Shown piece by piece: positions 16,599 to 26,986 of a DNA stretch of 33,247 nt. Source of the stretch: Dysgonamonadaceae bacterium (lineage in GTDB: Bacteria > Bacteroidota > Bacteroidia > Bacteroidales > Azobacteroidaceae); the NCBI GenBank assembly GCA_031275735.1, contig JAISOJ010000051.1, forward strand, positions 1 to 33,247. Reading direction: 5' to 3'. A program made the translations under genes and the position numbers. Each line of letters opens with the position of its first letter. Positions within the stretch are counted from its first letter, which is position 1. The notes under the pieces were generated by a model. That model saw nothing but the letters and a program-made list of their open reading frames with translations, ran no database searches and was not told where the DNA came from.

Positions 16599-17063
16599 AT
16601 GATTGAAAAATCGATTGTTAATAATATTATAGGTGATTTTCTGAAAGATTCGGAAAATTATTTGGTCGATATAGAGGTGAAACCGGATAATACCATTATT
16701 GTTGAAATAGACAATGATCGGGCGGTTTCGATTGACGATTGCATTGCTTTGAGCCGTTTTGTCGAATCTAAATTGAATCGCGACGTCGAGGATTATGAAT
16801 TGCAAGTCGGCTCTGCGGGGATATCCCAGCCGTTCAAATTGCATCGTCAATACCAAAAAAACACAGGAAAAGAAGTGGAAGTTCTTCTTAAAAACGGGAA
16901 AAAATATACCGGCATATTGAAAGAAGCCGGTGAAACCCGATTCGTCCTTACCGTTGAAAAACAAGTGAAACCGGAAGGCGCTAAGCGGAAAATCACGATT
17001 GAAGAAGATATGAATTTTGTTTATAATGAAATAAAATATACAAAAAATATAATTAGATTTTAA
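16599..17063 (+). CDS. rimP: Ribosome maturation factor RimP
   Basis: 154 residues from the ATG at 16599. A longer frame from a GTG at 16557 runs through the leader hairpin and would start at the very 5' end of the transcript, so I reject it. Conserved blocks are DNTIIVEIDNDRAVSIDDCI and DYELQVGSAGISQPF, the latter being the RimP signature ELEVSSPGxxRPL in Bacteroidota form. RimP assists 30S subunit maturation in the cytoplasm. It leads the translation/transcription operon and is followed 8 bp later by nusA. Confidence 0.93.
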   Translation: MIEKSIVNNIIGDFLKDSENYLVDIEVKPDNTIIVEIDNDRAVSIDDCIALSRFVESKLNRDVEDYELQVGSAGISQPFKLHRQYQKNTGKEVEVLLKNGKKYTGILKEAGETRFVLTVEKQVKPEGAKRKITIEEDMNFVYNEIKYTKNIIRF

Positions 17064-17071
17064 TAATATTT

Positions 17072-18325
17072 ATGGCGAGAAAACAAGAAACCGTTAGTAT
17101 GATTGATACGTTTGCGGAATTCAAAGAATTAAAAAATATTGATAGAACGATATTGATCAGCGTCCTCGAAGAATCATTTCGTAATGTAATCAGCAAAATG
17201 TTTGGTTCGGACGAGAATTATGATATAATTATCAATCCGGATAAAGGTGATTTCGAAATTTGGAGAAATAGGGAGGTAGTGGCCGACGACAATTTAGAAA
17301 ACCCTAATTTACAAATAACTCTTTCGGAAGCCCAAAAAATTGATCCGGATTACGAAGTGGGAGAAGAAATTACCGATGAAGTTAATTTTGCCGGTTTTGG
17401 TCGCCGCGCCATTTTGAACCTTCGGCAAGCTTTAGCGTCTAAAATTCTCGAATTGCAGAAAGATTCGCTTTATAATAAATATAAGGATCGCGTGGGGCAA
17501 ATCATTTCCGCCGAAGTTTATCAAATCTGGAAGAAAGAAATTCTTTTGTTGGATGACGAAGAAAATGAATTAATTCTTCCGAAAAGCGAGCAAATACCGA
17601 GTGATTTTTTTCGTAAAAATGAAACATGCCGGTCGGTAGTAGTGAAAGTAGATAACCAAAACAATAATCCGAAAATTATCCTTTCACGTACTTCTCCTTT
17701 ATTTTTACAGCGGTTGTTTGAACTGGAAGTTCCCGAAATTCACGACGGACTGATTACGATCAAGCGGATTGCTCGCATCCCGGGTGAAAGAGCTAAAGTA
17801 GCTGTCGAATCATACGACGATCGAATCGATCCGGTAGGCGCTTGCGTAGGAATGAAAGGCTCGCGGATTCACGGGATTGTTCGTGAACTTTGTAATGAAA
17901 ACATTGATGTTATCAACTATACCGCTAATACGGCTTTATTTATTCAACGGGCTTTGAGTCCGGCAAAAATATCTTCCATCAAAGTCCACGAAGAAGAAAA
18001 AAGAGCAGAAGTTTACTTGCGCCCGGAAGAAGTTTCTTTGGCAATCGGAAAAGGGGGATTAAACATCAAATTGGCCGACATGCTAACCGGATATAACATT
18101 GACGTATTTCGAGATGTTGATATCGACGACGAAGATATTTACTTAGACGAATTCACTGACGAAATCGAAGTTTGGGTAATCGATGCATTGAAAAATATCG
18201 GTTGTTACACGGCGAAAAATGTCCTTGCTATGGACAGGAACGCAATTATCGAAAAAGCAGATTTAGAAGAAAATACTGTAGATGAATTAATTAGCATTTT
18301 AAAAGCGGAGTTTGAAGAAGAATAA
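17072..18325 (+). CDS. nusA: Transcription termination/antitermination factor NusA
   Basis: 417 residues. Domain order: NusA N-terminal domain (about 1-130), S1 domain (about 135-200), KH1 with GACVGMKGSRI near 255-265, and KH2 with AIGKGGLNIKLA near 325-336. A short acidic C-terminal helix-hairpin-helix-like region ends in AEFEEE. NusA binds RNA polymerase and modulates pausing, termination and antitermination. It sits between rimP and infB, the near-universal order. No anomaly was seen. Confidence 0.95.
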   Translation: MARKQETVSMIDTFAEFKELKNIDRTILISVLEESFRNVISKMFGSDENYDIIINPDKGDFEIWRNREVVADDNLENPNLQITLSEAQKIDPDYEVGEEITDEVNFAGFGRRAILNLRQALASKILELQKDSLYNKYKDRVGQIISAEVYQIWKKEILLLDDEENELILPKSEQIPSDFFRKNETCRSVVVKVDNQNNNPKIILSRTSPLFLQRLFELEVPEIHDGLITIKRIARIPGERAKVAVESYDDRIDPVGACVGMKGSRIHGIVRELCNENIDVINYTANTALFIQRALSPAKISSIKVHEEEKRAEVYLRPEEVSLAIGKGGLNIKLADMLTGYNIDVFRDVDIDDEDIYLDEFTDEIEVWVIDALKNIGCYTAKNVLAMDRNAIIEKADLEENTVDELISILKAEFEEE

Positions 18326-18362
18326 TATACTAAATCTCGCTAAGAGATATTAAAAACAATAT

Positions 18363-21326
18363 ATGTCTATTAGATTAAATAAGGTAACAAGAGAATTAAA
18401 TGTAGGACTATCTACGGTCGTGGATTTTTTACAAAAAAAGGGGTTTTCCACCAAAGAGGATCCTAATGCAAAAATTGGAAACGAGGAGTATGAACTTCTT
18501 GTAAAAGAATTTAATAAAGATATAAATCTAAAACTTGAAACTGAAAAATTCAGCCAAGAACGCCATCAAAAAGAGAAAAAAGAAACAGTGGCGATAGAAG
18601 GTTATGAACCGAAGAAGATAGAAGAAATCAAAACCGAAATTCCTGAAGATATTAAACCTAAGTTTGTTACCGTTGGTAAAATAGATTTGGACGCTCTAAA
18701 CAAAAAGAAATCGGCTTCCCCTTCTGTGCAAGATATACCGGAAGAAAAAAAGGAAATCGACATTCAAGAAATAGTAGAAGTAGAAAAAGAAGAAATCGTT
18801 GAAGAAATTGTTCCGGATAAAATAGAAGAAAAGCAGGAAGAGCCGAATACAGAGGAAGTCTTTTTAGATAACTCCGATAATCAGGAAAATAAAGAGATAG
18901 AAAATCTTGAAGCTGATCGTCCGGAAGAGGAAATAATCAAGGAAGAATTACCGGAGCCCGTAACAAGCAACGTACCGGATGATTCATCTGCGGGAGAAGA
19001 AATTTTTAGTCTGAATAAACCTCGTATTCAAACAAATATCAAAGTAATGGGAAAAGTCGATTTGTCGTCTATCAATCAATCGACTCGTCCTAAGAAAAAA
19101 ACCAAAGAAGAAAAAAGAAAAGAAAGAGCTGAAAAAGAGCGAAAAGCGGCTTTAGCTGCTGAAATTAAAAAAGCGGCGCAAGCTGCCGAAATTAAAAAAA
19201 CGGCACAAGCTGCCGAAGTTAAAAAAGCGGCGCAAGTAGAATCCAAACCGGAACAGCGGGAAAAACCGGCCTTGGTCAAAAAAGCCGATATACAAGAATC
19301 CAAGAAAAAGAAACGTAACCGGATCAAACGTGAAAAAATAGATATTGAAAAGGGCGCGCTTCCTTTGTCCGGCAAACAAAATAATACACGTCTGAAATTG
19401 CGTAAGCCTTCCGTGAAAAATGAAGTCAATGAAGAAGATGTTCAAAAGCAAATCAAGGAAACGCTTGCGCGATTGACTAATAAGGGACAAAAGAAAGGCG
19501 CTAAATACCGCAAGGAAAAACGAGACGCCGTTTCACAACGGCAAAGCGAGCAATATGAAAAAGAAGCGCAAGCAAGCAAAATAATTAAAATTACGGAATT
19601 TGTTACGGCAAACGATTTGGCTAATATGATGAATATTCCTGTAGTTCAGATTATTTCTACTTGCATGTCTATCGGTATCATGGTTTCCATCAATCAGCGT
19701 TTGGACGCCGAAACCATTAACATTGTAGCTGATGAATTTGGTTACAAAACGGAATATGTCAGCGCCGAAGTAGTGGAAGCGATCTCTGAAGAAAAAGATA
19801 ATGAAGAAGACTTAATTGCCCGCCCGCCGATTGTTACGGTAATGGGACATGTCGACCACGGCAAAACTTCGTTATTAGATAATATTCGCAATACCAATGT
19901 GATTGCAGGAGAAGCCGGCGGAATCACGCAGCACATCGGAGCTTATAACGTAGAATTAAACGGCGGACGCAAAATTACATTCTTAGATACGCCCGGACAC
20001 GAAGCTTTTACGGCTATGCGCGCCCGGGGAGCCAGCGTGACGGATATAGCCATCATCATTGTCGCTGCCGACGATAACGTAATGCCTCAAACCATCGAAG
20101 CAATTAATCATGCATCAGCCGCCAATGTGCCGATGATTTTTGCGATAAACAAAATAGATAAACAGGGAGCCAATCCCGAAAAAATCAAAGAAACTTTGGC
20201 CGGAATGAATTATTTAGTCGAAGATTGGGGAGGCAAATACCAATCGCAAGATATTTCCGCCAAAAAAGGAATCGGCGTTCCCGAATTACTGGAAAAAATT
20301 TTATTGGAAGCCGAATTATTGGAGTTAAAAGCCAATCCCGATCGGAGAGCTATCGGTTCGGTCATCGAATCTTCTCTGGACAAAGGGCGCGGATATGTAG
20401 TAACGGCTTTAGTTCAAAACGGAACGCTTAAAATGGGCGACGTGATTTTGGCCGGAACTCATTTCGGCCGCGTCAAAGCCATGTTCAATGAGCGGAACCA
20501 GCGTGTCACCGAAGCCGGACCTTCCGAACCGGCGCTTATACTCGGATTAAACGGCGCTCCTACTGCCGGCGATATGTTCCACGTACTGGAAACCGAACAG
20601 GAGGCCCGCGAAATTGCGACGAAACGCGAGCAACTGCAACGCGAGCAAGGCTTGCGTACACAAAGATTGTTGACATTGGACGATATCGGGAGGCGAATCG
20701 CTGTCGGTAACTTCCAACAATTGAATATCATTGTGAAAGGCGACGTAGACGGATCGGTCGAAGCCTTGTCGGATTCGTTGATTCGTCTTTCTACCGAACA
20801 AATACAGGTAAACGTAATTCACAAAGGCGTCGGGCAAATTTCCGAATCGGACGTTATCTTGGCGGCCGCTTCCGATGCAATTATCGTCGGTTTCCAAGTG
20901 CGTCCTTCCCAATCGGCGCGGAAATCGGCTGAAAAAGAAGGCGTGGATATTCGCTTATATTCCATTATTTACGATGCTATCGCCGAGGTAAAATCGGCTA
21001 TGGAAGGGATGCTTTCCCCTAAAATTAAAGAAGAAATCACTGCTAACGTAGAAGTTCGCGAAGTGTTTAAAATTACCAAAGTCGGTTCGGTGGCCGGATG
21101 TATGGTAAAAGACGGAAAAATTAAACGGGGCAATAAAATACGCTTGATTCGCGACGGTATTGTTATTTATACCGGCGAATTGGGTTCGTTGAAACGCTTC
21201 AAAGACGATGTGAAAGAAGTGGCGCAAGGTTATGAATGTGGGTTGAACATCCACAATTTCAACGATATAAAAGTGGGAGATATTGTCGAAGCCTTTGAAG
21301 AAATAGAAGTGAAACAAACTTTATAA
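18363..21326 (+). CDS. infB: Translation initiation factor IF-2
   Basis: 987 residues. An N-terminal IF2_N-like domain ([20 protein letters not shown]) is followed by a long charged linker (about 60-400). Next come a second IF2_N block around 405-460, the G domain with G1 GHVDHGKT (495-502) and G3 DTPGHEAF, and the C-terminal EF-Tu-like and IF-2 domains. It carries initiator tRNA to the 30S subunit using GTP. The linker contains a 9-residue tandem repeat (residues 261-291). Bacteroidota IF-2 proteins are usually this long. It starts 37 bp after nusA. Confidence 0.96.
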   Translation: MSIRLNKVTRELNVGLSTVVDFLQKKGFSTKEDPNAKIGNEEYELLVKEFNKDINLKLETEKFSQERHQKEKKETVAIEGYEPKKIEEIKTEIPEDIKPKFVTVGKIDLDALNKKKSASPSVQDIPEEKKEIDIQEIVEVEKEEIVEEIVPDKIEEKQEEPNTEEVFLDNSDNQENKEIENLEADRPEEEIIKEELPEPVTSNVPDDSSAGEEIFSLNKPRIQTNIKVMGKVDLSSINQSTRPKKKTKEEKRKERAEKERKAALAAEIKKAAQAAEIKKTAQAAEVKKAAQVESKPEQREKPALVKKADIQESKKKKRNRIKREKIDIEKGALPLSGKQNNTRLKLRKPSVKNEVNEEDVQKQIKETLARLTNKGQKKGAKYRKEKRDAVSQRQSEQYEKEAQASKIIKITEFVTANDLANMMNIPVVQIISTCMSIGIMVSINQRLDAETINIVADEFGYKTEYVSAEVVEAISEEKDNEEDLIARPPIVTVMGHVDHGKTSLLDNIRNTNVIAGEAGGITQHIGAYNVELNGGRKITFLDTPGHEAFTAMRARGASVTDIAIIIVAADDNVMPQTIEAINHASAANVPMIFAINKIDKQGANPEKIKETLAGMNYLVEDWGGKYQSQDISAKKGIGVPELLEKILLEAELLELKANPDRRAIGSVIESSLDKGRGYVVTALVQNGTLKMGDVILAGTHFGRVKAMFNERNQRVTEAGPSEPALILGLNGAPTAGDMFHVLETEQEAREIATKREQLQREQGLRTQRLLTLDDIGRRIAVGNFQQLNIIVKGDVDGSVEALSDSLIRLSTEQIQVNVIHKGVGQISESDVILAAASDAIIVGFQVRPSQSARKSAEKEGVDIRLYSIIYDAIAEVKSAMEGMLSPKIKEEITANVEVREVFKITKVGSVAGCMVKDGKIKRGNKIRLIRDGIVIYTGELGSLKRFKDDVKEVAQGYECGLNIHNFNDIKVGDIVEAFEEIEVKQTL
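19143..19235 (+). repeat. 27-bp in-frame tandem repeat in the IF-2 linker
   Basis: Units are KAALAAEIK (19143-19169), KAAQAAEIK (19170-19196), KTAQAAEVK (19197-19223) and a partial KAAQ (19224-19235). The nucleotide units are nearly identical, indicating recent slippage. The peptide is an Ala/Lys/Glu helix-former in a flexible linker, so copy number can vary without breaking the protein. Confidence 0.8.
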
Positions 21327-21327
21327 A

Positions 21328-21399
21328 AGTTATGAGTTATGAGTTATGAATTAAACAAGGGTTCCCGGATTCATAACTTATAACTCATAACTCATAACT
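21328..21399. repeat. Long hairpin built of 7-bp tandem repeats between infB and cvpA
   Basis: The left arm (21328-21350) is three head-to-tail copies of AGTTATG plus AA. The right arm (21370-21399) is the reverse complement of four copies, one altered (AGTTATA). The arms pair over about 23 bp with one mismatch around a 19-base loop containing GGGTTCCC. The stem begins 2 bases after the infB stop and ends 3 bases before the cvpA ATG. It could modulate transcription or expose/hide the cvpA start. The same kind of short-unit repeat precedes the gene at 681. Confidence 0.8.
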
Positions 21400-21402
21400 C
21401 AA

Positions 21403-21903
21403 ATGTGCTGGTTGGATATAGTCATAATCATTTGTATAGCATTTGGTCTAATAAAAGGGTTGAAAGACGGCTTTGTTAAACAAATTGTTTCGTTTTTAGC
21501 CTTGATATGCGCTATATTTTTTGCGGGTCAATTGGCTCAACTGATGCGCGAGGCACTGCTCCGTTTCGGATTTTTCTCTTCCATGTCGTCCGGAATTTTT
21601 ACCGGGATTTGTTACATCTTAGCATTTTCCCTGATCATTATTGCGATTGTCCTTTTAGGGAAAATTGTCGATATAGCTATAAAAATGACTCCGGTAAAAA
21701 TACTCAATATCTTGCTTGGCGGAATATTCGGCGCTCTAATCTGGGTATTTTCTTTAAGCATTGTATTTAATCTTTTACAAGTTTTTGATTTCCAATCCCA
21801 ACTCATTAAAAAACAAACGCAGGAAAAATCAATTTTTTACGAAAACGTAAAGAATGTTGTTCCAACCGTTTATCCTTTTTTAAAAGAATATTTTAAAAAG
21901 TAG
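21403..21903 (+). CDS. cvpA: CvpA-family membrane protein
   Basis: 166 residues with four hydrophobic segments at roughly 5-22, 30-48, 64-88 and 103-125. The start [30 protein letters not shown] fits the CvpA pattern of DxxxxxxxxxxxxxGxxxGxxxxxx. CvpA proteins are inner-membrane proteins first linked to colicin V production in E. coli; their exact activity is not settled. The gene between infB and sufB is common in Bacteroidales. A large repeat-built hairpin lies immediately before its start codon, and sufB follows 4 bp after its stop. Confidence 0.85.
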   Translation: MCWLDIVIIICIAFGLIKGLKDGFVKQIVSFLALICAIFFAGQLAQLMREALLRFGFFSSMSSGIFTGICYILAFSLIIIAIVLLGKIVDIAIKMTPVKILNILLGGIFGALIWVFSLSIVFNLLQVFDFQSQLIKKQTQEKSIFYENVKNVVPTVYPFLKEYFKK

Positions 21904-21907
21904 AATT

Positions 21908-23356
21908 ATGACAGACGAAACTCACGACCTATTAAACCGGTTTACAAACAAAGATTATGAATATGGTTTTGTAACAGACATAAAGACGGATTTTATCCCG
22001 AAAGGATTAAATGAAGATATTATCCGGATGATTTCTACAAAAAAAAATGAGCCGGAATGGTTGTTGAATTTCCGGATGAAAGCTTTTCGATATTGGTTGA
22101 CGATGAAAATGCCGGACTGGGCGCATCTCCAAATCCCGCCTATCGATTATCAGGACATTATCTATTACGCTGCTCCGAAAATCAAAGCAAGTCCCCAAAG
22201 CTTGGAAGAAGTAGATCCGGAACTATTGAAAACTTTCGATAAATTAGGTATTCCTTTGCACGAGCAGAAAATGCTTTCCGGCATGGCGATAGATGCGGTG
22301 ATGGACAGCGTTTCCGTTAAAACGACTTACAAAGAAAACCTGGCGGAAAAGGGAATTATTTTCTGTTCGTTCAGTGAAGCGGTTCATAACCACCCCGATT
22401 TGGTACGAAAATATTTGGGAAGCGTAGTGCCTTATCGCGATAACTTTTTTGCGGCGCTTAATTCGGCTGTTTTCAGCGACGGTTCGTTTGTGTTCATCCC
22501 CAAAGGCGTTCGTTGCCCAATGGAATTATCCACCTATTTCCGGATTAACGCCATGAATACCGGACAATTTGAACGAACGCTGATTGTAGCGGAAGAAGAC
22601 ACTTACGTCAGCTACCTCGAAGGTTGTACCGCCCCGATGCGCGATGAAAATCAATTGCATGCCGCCATCGTGGAAATCGTGGTCTTAGACCGGGCGGAAG
22701 TGAAATATTCGACCGTTCAAAACTGGTATCCCGGCGACAAAAACGGTTTGGGCGGTATTTATAATTTTGTGACTAAACGGGGAATTTGCAAAGGAGAATC
22801 TTCCAAAATCTCTTGGACGCAGGTAGAAACCGGTTCGGCAGTCACATGGAAATATCCGAGTTGCATTTTAGCGGGCGACAATTCCATCGGCGAATTTTAT
22901 TCGGTGGCGGTAACTAATCATTTCCAACAGGCGGATACGGGAACGAAAATGCTTCATATAGGCAAAAATACGAAAAGCCGGATCGTTTCAAAAGGTATTT
23001 CTGCAGGGAAAAGCCAAAACAGCTACCGCGGCTTGGTACGGATAGGCAAAGGGGCGGAGAATGCCCGCAATCATTCGCAGTGCGACAGTTTATTGTTGAG
23101 CGATGTTTGCGGAGCGCATACCTTTCCCTATATGGACATACAAAACGAATCGGCTATTGTCGAACATGAAGCTACGACTTCCAAAATCAGCGAGGATCAG
23201 TTGTTTTACTGTAATCAGCGGGGAATCCCTACGGAAGAGGCCGTTGGGTTAATTGTAAACGGCTATGCCAAGGAGGTATTGAACAAACTTCCGATGGAAT
23301 TTGCGGTAGAAGCGCAAAAATTACTACAAGTCAGCCTGGAAGGAAGTGTGGGATGA
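21908..23356 (+). CDS. sufB: Fe-S cluster assembly protein SufB
   Basis: 482 residues, the usual SufB length. Conserved stretches: [40 protein letters not shown], then [16 protein letters not shown] with the conserved Cys, and [20 protein letters not shown] with the scaffold Glu/His region. SufB is the scaffold of the SufBCD complex that builds Fe-S clusters. The partners sufC, sufD and sufS normally follow directly in Bacteroidales, but here the next gene is on the other strand, ending 19 bp away. The radical SAM enzymes of this window depend on Fe-S assembly. The gene itself looks intact. Confidence 0.95.
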   Translation: MTDETHDLLNRFTNKDYEYGFVTDIKTDFIPKGLNEDIIRMISTKKNEPEWLLNFRMKAFRYWLTMKMPDWAHLQIPPIDYQDIIYYAAPKIKASPQSLEEVDPELLKTFDKLGIPLHEQKMLSGMAIDAVMDSVSVKTTYKENLAEKGIIFCSFSEAVHNHPDLVRKYLGSVVPYRDNFFAALNSAVFSDGSFVFIPKGVRCPMELSTYFRINAMNTGQFERTLIVAEEDTYVSYLEGCTAPMRDENQLHAAIVEIVVLDRAEVKYSTVQNWYPGDKNGLGGIYNFVTKRGICKGESSKISWTQVETGSAVTWKYPSCILAGDNSIGEFYSVAVTNHFQQADTGTKMLHIGKNTKSRIVSKGISAGKSQNSYRGLVRIGKGAENARNHSQCDSLLLSDVCGAHTFPYMDIQNESAIVEHEATTSKISEDQLFYCNQRGIPTEEAVGLIVNGYAKEVLNKLPMEFAVEAQKLLQVSLEGSVG

Positions 23357-23375
23357 ACTGCGACTACTCAATTTC

Positions 23376-24752
23376 TTACTTTCCTACGTGATTACTCATT
23401 AAGTATTGCAGAGGGGAAAAGATGCGTGAAAACAAACTCCGGTCGTCGGTAATAATTTCGGCTTGCCCGTTCAGTTCGCCGGTAAAATCCAGCACTTTAC
23501 CCGTACCGGTTTTCAGTCCTTGGGGCAATTCCACTTCAATCGAGTAGTTGTTTTCGTTGGGAATAAGCGAGATAGTCCGCACTCGTCCTTGCAAAGTTCC
23601 GTATTCCATGTAAGGATATCCTTGTACTTTGATGTTTACCCGTTGTCCGGATTTAATTTTTCCCGAACCGGAAGAAGAACTTTGGATTCGCCCGATAATC
23701 TCGCCGGAATGGTGCGGAACGACTGCCAACACTTTATCGCCGGCAGTAACAAATTGATTGCTTTTCCAAAATGAATTAAAAGTAACCGTACCGTCTAAAG
23801 GGCTGATCAACAAATAAGTTTGTTCCCAACTTTCGATGGCGGACAGCAATTCGCCGTAGGCAGTTCTTAATTCCGACAAAACGCTGTTTTTTTCGCGCAT
23901 GTATTGAACATCCAATTTGGAAACCGATTCGATCAGTTGGCCATGTTCAATTTCATTGGAAGCCATACTTGTTTGCAATTGCTGCAACGACAAGCGGATA
24001 TTTAAGAATGTGTTTTCGGCGGCTTCCATTTCCGCTTCGGAAATAATCTTTTTTTCGTATAATCTTTTTTCCCGTTCATAAGCCATCCGGGCGATACTTA
24101 ATTCTTCTTCTTTCAATTCCAGTTGTTTCTTCAAGGCGGAAGAATAATGCTTATGACCGTTTATTTGCAATTGTAAAGCCTCTTTTTCTTTGCTGGTTGA
24201 ATTATAAGAGAGGAAGTTTTCATAATTGGTCGTTGTACGGAGAAAAGAAGAAAACGTATTTTGCAGGTTCCCCAATTCGTAATTGCTCGTTAATAAAGCA
24301 GGAGGAAAAATCAGGCTTGAATCGGTAATCAGGCATTGGGTCAAACCGGTTTTAAGCCTGTCGACGTCGTCTGTAAATGCCGGATTTTCAATTACCGCCA
24401 GCATTTGCCCCCGTTTGACTTCGCCTTTATCCGTACAATTCAATTCCTTAATTCTGCCGGAAGCTTTGGCGACCATCCATACCGGCGGATTTTCGGTGGT
24501 AACGACTATTTCGCCTACCACCATATCGGGGTATTTGAAAAAAAAGCTACCCACAATCAACAAGACAATTACCCCGCAGATTACCGATATGCCGCTGCGA
24601 ACTAAGATGTGCGGCGGACGAGTCAGAATATCATGCATTTCCTCGCTGCGTAATTCCAATTCGCCGGACGACGACGGCTGATTTGCGGCGTAAGGTATGC
24701 GGCGTGCGCGACTTGAATCTGCTTGGCGGTTGTTTAATTTATTTTCTGTCAT
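23376..24752 (-). CDS. HlyD-family membrane fusion protein of the peptide exporter
   Basis: 458 residues. A cytoplasmic N-terminus (about 1-50) precedes one membrane helix (about 51-74, LVRSGISVICGVIVLLIVGS). Then come a biotinyl-lipoyl-like half (ASGRIKELNCTDKGEVKRGQ), a long coiled-coil hairpin (about 165-310) and the matching C-terminal half (LLISPLDGTVTFNSFWKSNQ). This is the adaptor of type I secretion and C39 exporters, bridging the inner-membrane ABC protein to the outer-membrane channel. It starts 7 bp after the ABC transporter gene, so the two are co-transcribed. No TolC-like gene is seen in the window. Its stop lies 19 bp from the sufB stop. Confidence 0.9.
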   Translation of the reverse strand: MTENKLNNRQADSSRARRIPYAANQPSSSGELELRSEEMHDILTRPPHILVRSGISVICGVIVLLIVGSFFFKYPDMVVGEIVVTTENPPVWMVAKASGRIKELNCTDKGEVKRGQMLAVIENPAFTDDVDRLKTGLTQCLITDSSLIFPPALLTSNYELGNLQNTFSSFLRTTTNYENFLSYNSTSKEKEALQLQINGHKHYSSALKKQLELKEEELSIARMAYEREKRLYEKKIISEAEMEAAENTFLNIRLSLQQLQTSMASNEIEHGQLIESVSKLDVQYMREKNSVLSELRTAYGELLSAIESWEQTYLLISPLDGTVTFNSFWKSNQFVTAGDKVLAVVPHHSGEIIGRIQSSSSGSGKIKSGQRVNIKVQGYPYMEYGTLQGRVRTISLIPNENNYSIEVELPQGLKTGTGKVLDFTGELNGQAEIITDDRSLFSRIFSPLQYLMSNHVGK

Positions 24753-24759
24753 TGAACTA

Positions 24760-26955
24760 TTACAATTCTAATTGATTTTTAACCAAGTGGTAATAAACGC
24801 CTTGTTTTTTTGTTAATTCTTCGTGAGTACCGACTTCCGCTATTTCTCCTTTTTCCAGCACGACTATTTGATCGGCGTTTCGGACGGTGCTTAGACGATG
24901 GGCCACAATAACGACCGTTTTGCCTCGAAAAAAAGCGGCCAGATTATCCATAATCGTCCGTTCGTTGTTGGCGTCCAACGCATTAGTAGCTTCGTCGAAA
25001 AATACAAATTCAGGATCCTTGTATACGGCGCGTGCGATCAGGATGCGTTGTTTTTGCCCTTGGCTTAAACCGTGTCCTTCACTACCTATTTTCGTGTTGT
25101 AGGATAAAGGCAACGATTCGACGAAATCGTGGATATTGGCTACAACCGCCGCATGGAGTAATCGTTCCTTATCGATGCGTTCTACGCCAGGGGCAATATT
25201 GCGGGCAATGGTATCCGAAAAGATGAAGCCGTCTTGCATTACTACGCCGCAACGTTTGCGCCATTCTCTTACGCTATAAGTATCTAAATTATTATTACCT
25301 AAATAAATAGCACCTTTTTTCAAAGGATAGAATCCCAAAAGCAATTTGACTAAGGTGGTTTTTCCGCTACCGCTCATGCCTACAATAGCCGTCTGCTTAT
25401 GAGCGGGAATCGATATGTGAACGTCTTTCAGCGCCGGTACGCCAACGGCGGTTTCGTCGTACGAAAAAGTGATATTTTCCATGCGAAGGTCTTTGTTTCC
25501 GGGTATTTCCCTGACTTTGACTGCATCGGTCGATTCTTCGTCTTCTTTGCCATGTATTTCGCTAAGACGTTCCAAGCTGAGCCTGGCGTCTTGCGTTGAA
25601 CGGAAAAAACCGATGAGTTGATCGACCGGACCATTCAGTTGACCGATAATATATTGTACCGAAAGCATCATACCCAGCGTCATTTGTCCGCTCACCACCA
25701 ATTGGGCAACCAAGACCGTAATCAGGATATTTTTCGTTTGATTAATCAGGATAGCGCCCGAATCTTGGTATTGCCCTAGGGCTAAACCTTTGATCCGCAA
25801 ACGGAACAAGCGTGCCTGGATGCGTTCCCATTCCCAACGTTTTTGTTGTTCGCAAACGTTGAGTTTAATCTCCTGCATTCCGGTAACAAGCTGAATTACA
25901 TTGCTTTGATGTGCCGATTGCTGGGCGAAATTCTTATGATCGAGTTCGGCCCGCTTTTTCATGAACAGCCAGACCCAAAGGAAATACAAGGCGCTTCCGA
26001 CAAGGAAAATTCCGAATATTTTCAAGCTGTACAGGCAAAGAATAATCCCGAATATGACAATATTGAACATCGAAAAAAGGATGCTCAGCGTGGAATTAGT
26101 CAGGAAACTTTGGATACGGCTATGGTCGCCGATACGTTGAAGGATATCGCCGGTCATTTTCGTATCGAAATAGCCGATAGGCAGACGCATCAGTTTGATG
26201 AGAAAATCGGAAATCAAGGCGATATTGATTCTTGTGCCCAGATGCAACAATATCCATCCGCGGATAAATTCGACGGTCGAACTGCTGAGTGTCAGCGTCA
26301 ATTGGGCAATCAGTATTAAATAAATAAAGCCTATATTTCCGCTATTAACGCCGATATCGACAATGGACTGGGTGAGGAAAGGGAAAATCAATTGGAGTAA
26401 GCTCCCAAAAAGCAAGCCCAGAAAAAGCTGGAAGGCCAGGTTTTTATAAGGTCTTAGGTAGTTAAAGAGAAATGAAAAGCCTTTGCGGTTGATTTTTTCT
26501 TCTTCTTTGGAATAAAAATCGGGCGTTGGTTCCAATAACAAGGCTATGCCTTCGTTTTCGCCCTGATTCTTTGTGCTGTGCCAGCAATTACAAAATTCTT
26601 CTTGCGTGTATTTGAGTTTTCCGGAAGCTGGGTCGGCTACGTAAACCCAAACTCGCTTTCCTTTCTTTTTGATCCGGTAGACGACGACGAAATGGTTTTG
26701 ATTCCAATGAACGATGCAGGGTAAGGGAGCTTCTTCCAATTTTTGAAAAGAAAACCGAGCGCCCAAAGTCCGGAAACCGATTTGTTCGGCGGCTTCGCTG
26801 ATACCCAACAAGGAAACGCCTTCGCGCGAGATATGGGATTTTTCGCGGAGACCTTCCAAAGAATAAATACGGCCGTAATGGGCGGCGATCATACGGAGAC
26901 AGGCCGGACCGCAATCCATGGCGTCGTGCTGGAGGTAATGGGGGAAAGTTGGCAT
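24760..26955 (-). CDS. Peptidase C39 domain ABC exporter (leader-cleaving bacteriocin/RiPP transporter)
   Basis: 731 residues. The N-terminal C39 cysteine peptidase (about 1-130) has Gln9, catalytic Cys15 (HDAMDCGPACL), His88 (HWNQNHFVVVY) and Asp108 (ADPA), all intact. A six-helix membrane domain follows (about 165-450). The ATPase domain has Walker A GMSGSGKTT near 525, signature LSQGQKQR near 630, Walker B FVFFDEATNALD near 650 and the AHR switch. The enzyme cuts peptides after a double-glycine leader and exports the core. The 62-residue precursor encoded upstream ends its leader in VEGG, a fitting substrate. The first ~190 bp are repeated in decayed form at 32880-33070. Its composition is clearly less AT-rich than the radical SAM gene that precedes it by 31 bp. 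Confidence 0.95.
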   Translation of the reverse strand: MPTFPHYLQHDAMDCGPACLRMIAAHYGRIYSLEGLREKSHISREGVSLLGISEAAEQIGFRTLGARFSFQKLEEAPLPCIVHWNQNHFVVVYRIKKKGKRVWVYVADPASGKLKYTQEEFCNCWHSTKNQGENEGIALLLEPTPDFYSKEEEKINRKGFSFLFNYLRPYKNLAFQLFLGLLFGSLLQLIFPFLTQSIVDIGVNSGNIGFIYLILIAQLTLTLSSSTVEFIRGWILLHLGTRINIALISDFLIKLMRLPIGYFDTKMTGDILQRIGDHSRIQSFLTNSTLSILFSMFNIVIFGIILCLYSLKIFGIFLVGSALYFLWVWLFMKKRAELDHKNFAQQSAHQSNVIQLVTGMQEIKLNVCEQQKRWEWERIQARLFRLRIKGLALGQYQDSGAILINQTKNILITVLVAQLVVSGQMTLGMMLSVQYIIGQLNGPVDQLIGFFRSTQDARLSLERLSEIHGKEDEESTDAVKVREIPGNKDLRMENITFSYDETAVGVPALKDVHISIPAHKQTAIVGMSGSGKTTLVKLLLGFYPLKKGAIYLGNNNLDTYSVREWRKRCGVVMQDGFIFSDTIARNIAPGVERIDKERLLHAAVVANIHDFVESLPLSYNTKIGSEGHGLSQGQKQRILIARAVYKDPEFVFFDEATNALDANNERTIMDNLAAFFRGKTVVIVAHRLSTVRNADQIVVLEKGEIAEVGTHEELTKKQGVYYHLVKNQLEL

Positions 26956-26986
26956 TATTTGTCTTTAATATTATAGATATTGTAAC

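Noticed and set aside
16512-16964. Open frame of 150 codons opposite rimP
   Set aside because: It covers the rimP promoter and gene in antisense, with low-complexity Phe/Ile content and no known domain.
25843-26319. Open frame of 158 codons opposite the exporter membrane domain
   Set aside because: Antisense of transmembrane helices yields polar-looking frames; no independent support.
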